Assembly: GCA_013331575.1 (NCBI GenBank)
Contig: DUGD01000008.1
Span: forward strand, 14,858 to 22,475
DNA length: 7,618 nucleotides
Direction of reading: 5' to 3'
DNA from: Candidatus Woesearchaeota archaeon
GTDB lineage: Archaea > Nanobdellota > Nanobdellia > Woesearchaeales > UBA525
Under the pieces are notes generated by a model. The model worked only from the letters and a program-made list of their open reading frames with translations. It ran no database searches and was not told the DNA's origin. The position numbers were made by a program, and so were the translations under genes. The first letter of the stretch is position 1. Every line of letters begins with the position of its first letter. This document shows, piece by piece, positions 6,663-7,618 of this stretch.

Positions 6663-6670
6663 GTTTATAA
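6663..6670 (-). promoter_or_regulatory. TATA box for the Fe-S HhH-like gene
   Basis: The minus strand reads TTATAAAC here. A start site 26 nt downstream (about 6641) would give a 22-nt leader. That leader contains the purine-rich GAGGGGTGAGGGAAGG just before the ATG at 6619, so a Shine-Dalgarno-led transcript is plausible. The box is nearly symmetric and could also fire rightward, but the next plus-strand start is over 120 bp away. Confidence 0.5.
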
Positions 6671-6730
6671 GTGATGCGCGTGAGTAAGGTGGACGACGCA
6701 ACCGAGTGACGAACGGTATGGCGTTCATGA

Positions 6731-6759
6731 CGGAGAACTTGCGGCACGCTCTCCGCAAG
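6731..6759. repeat. Two overlapping, mutually exclusive hairpins
   Basis: CGGAGA (6731-6736) can pair with TCTCCG (6750-6755), leaving a 13-nt loop. CTTGCGG (6738-6744) can pair perfectly with CCGCAAG (6753-6759), leaving an 8-nt loop. The right arms share bases 6753-6755, so only one stem can form at a time. The element lies 34 bp before the ATG of the RPA32-like gene, in its likely promoter or leader. There is no oligo-T tract to make it a terminator. It may be an operator dyad, an RNA switch, or chance. Confidence 0.4.
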
Positions 6760-6792
6760 CGTTAAGAAGCCCTACGCGCTCCCTAAGAGGCA

Positions 6793-7518
6793 ATGGCGAC
6801 GCAATACGCTCGGCAACCGGCAGTACCCTGCACTCTCGACGAGATAAGAGGCGGATCATGGGTGCAGAATGACGGCCTCATACCGAGCGGCGTGCGCACG
6901 CACCGCGGCATGGTCGCGCGAGCGAGCGCTATCGGTGTCATCGTGGAACGACGCGGTGATGCGGCATTCACGATGGATGACGGCACCGCGATCATGGGAG
7001 TGCGCAGTTTCGACGCCGCACCCACTCCGCTGCGTGCGGATGTCGGGGATATGGTCCTCGTCATCGGCAGACCGCGCGAGTACCAGAACGAGCGCTATCT
7101 CGTGCTCGAGATATGCAAGCGTTTGCGCAACCCTGCGTGGGCGCAATACCGCAAGCGGGAACTCGCACTGCTGCAGAATACTGCGCACATCGCGCCGGTG
7201 ATGCGACACAGTGATACACCAGTCACCCATGCGACGCAAAACGCCGGACCACTCATCTCTGATGCAGCGATCAGTACTCCACGAGCAATCGCCGCAACAG
7301 CAGACAATGCCGTCGCCGCGCCCCACACCACTCCTGCGAAGAATCCTTTCGAGCTCCTCATCATGAAGATCCGAGAGCTCGACGCCGGAGGAGGCGCCGA
7401 TGTGGAGGATATACTCCAAGCGCTGCAGTTCCCTGACGGGGAAAAGTATCTGCGCACGCTCATCGAAGAGGGTGAGATCTTCGAGACGCGACCGGGAAAA
7501 GTGAAGGTGCTCGAATGA
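6793..7518 (+). CDS. RPA32-like OB-fold ssDNA-binding protein
   Basis: The 241-aa product has an OB fold at about 36-115. Its key stretches are HRGMVARASAIGVIVERR, the turn FTMDDGTAIMGVRSF, and VGDMVLVIGRPREYQNERYLV, the pattern I associate with archaeal RPA32-type proteins. A flexible Ala/Thr/Pro-rich linker follows (about 125-183), then a winged helix (about 184-241: DVEDILQAL, YLRTLIEEGEIFETRPGKVKVL) like the RPA32 C-terminal protein-docking domain. It should protect single-stranded DNA in replication and repair and recruit partners. There is no zinc finger. The ATG at 6793 has AGAGG only 2 nt upstream, and a weak TTAAGA at about 6762-6767 is 27-29 nt upstream, so translation may be leaderless. 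The gene overlaps the next one by ATGA. The exact RPA subtype is uncertain; the OB-plus-winged-helix call is firm. Confidence 0.88.
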   Translation: MATQYARQPAVPCTLDEIRGGSWVQNDGLIPSGVRTHRGMVARASAIGVIVERRGDAAFTMDDGTAIMGVRSFDAAPTPLRADVGDMVLVIGRPREYQNERYLVLEICKRLRNPAWAQYRKRELALLQNTAHIAPVMRHSDTPVTHATQNAGPLISDAAISTPRAIAATADNAVAAPHTTPAKNPFELLIMKIRELDAGGGADVEDILQALQFPDGEKYLRTLIEEGEIFETRPGKVKVLE

Positions 7519-7618
7519 CGCCGCACACACCTCCGGCGGATAACGAAGACCTCGAACGGCTCGTTCGGTGGTTAGCCGAATTGAAAAGCGGACCGTCGAT
7601 GGTGGGTCCGACGCAGTA
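7515..7618 (+). CDS. Hypothetical protein, N-terminal fragment
   Basis: The ATG at 7515 overlaps the TGA of the RPA32-like gene (ATGA) and has AAGGTG five bases upstream, a good Shine-Dalgarno site. This indicates translational coupling in one operon. Only 34 residues are visible: a Pro/Thr-rich opening, a short amphipathic helix (EDLERLVRWLAELK), then SGPSMVGPTQ, open to the window edge. In RPA operons the coupled gene often encodes an RPA partner or another DNA-processing protein, but nothing visible here identifies it. Confidence 0.75.
   Translation, partial: MTPHTPPADNEDLERLVRWLAELKSGPSMVGPTQ

Noticed and set aside
6044..6670. Plus-strand frame antisense to the Fe-S HhH-like gene
   Set aside because: The minus strand has the conserved Cys loop and Asp motif plus promoter and Shine-Dalgarno signals.
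6671..6792. Possible tRNA or small RNA gene around the hairpins
   Set aside because: No T-loop GGTTCRA motif, acceptor stem or cloverleaf pairing could be built.
6856..7530. Minus-strand frame antisense to the RPA32-like gene
   Set aside because: The sense strand has a clear OB-fold and winged-helix protein; the antisense is a codon-bias shadow.

Overview
This window looks archaeal. It encodes a full-length archaeal-type MCM replicative helicase and an RPA32-like single-stranded-DNA-binding protein (OB fold plus C-terminal winged helix). Some genes have a TATA-like box at archaeal spacing. From memory of family sequences, both replication proteins most resemble those of nanoarchaeal-type DPANN lineages (Woesearchaeota/Pacearchaeota-like); that placement is an inference and was not tested by search. 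Coding is fairly G+C-rich, with short intergenic spaces.

Layout from left to right: (1) a left-truncated minus-strand gene (<1-582) of unknown function that leaves the window; (2) a divergent plus-strand gene for a 211-residue, probably helical, unknown protein (754-1389), ending in a T-rich terminator; (3) the convergent MCM gene (3481-1436, minus), probably leaderless; (4) a non-coding stretch of about 350 bp behind MCM, with a dyad, a TATA-like box and a perfectly phased 4 x 15-bp tandem repeat; (5) a small unknown plus-strand gene (about 3834-4256); (6) a probable two-gene minus-strand unit. Its first gene (6619-5570) encodes a divergent HhH-GPD/endonuclease III-like protein with a C-terminal four-cysteine [4Fe-4S]-type loop, and its second (5486-4320) an exported protein with a twin-arginine-like signal peptide; (7) a divergent intergenic region with a TATA box and two mutually exclusive hairpins; (8) the RPA32-like gene (6793-7518), translationally coupled by an ATGA overlap to a right-truncated unknown gene (7515->7618).

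The theme is information processing: helicase, ssDNA-binding protein and a putative base-excision-repair-like Fe-S protein, mixed with four lineage-specific orphan proteins. No mobile element, CRISPR array, rRNA or tRNA was seen. The items most worth following up are the divergent Fe-S glycosylase-like protein and its odd pairing with an exported protein, the phased 15-bp repeat and the MCM-upstream dyad, and the unknown partner fused by overlap to the RPA-like gene.
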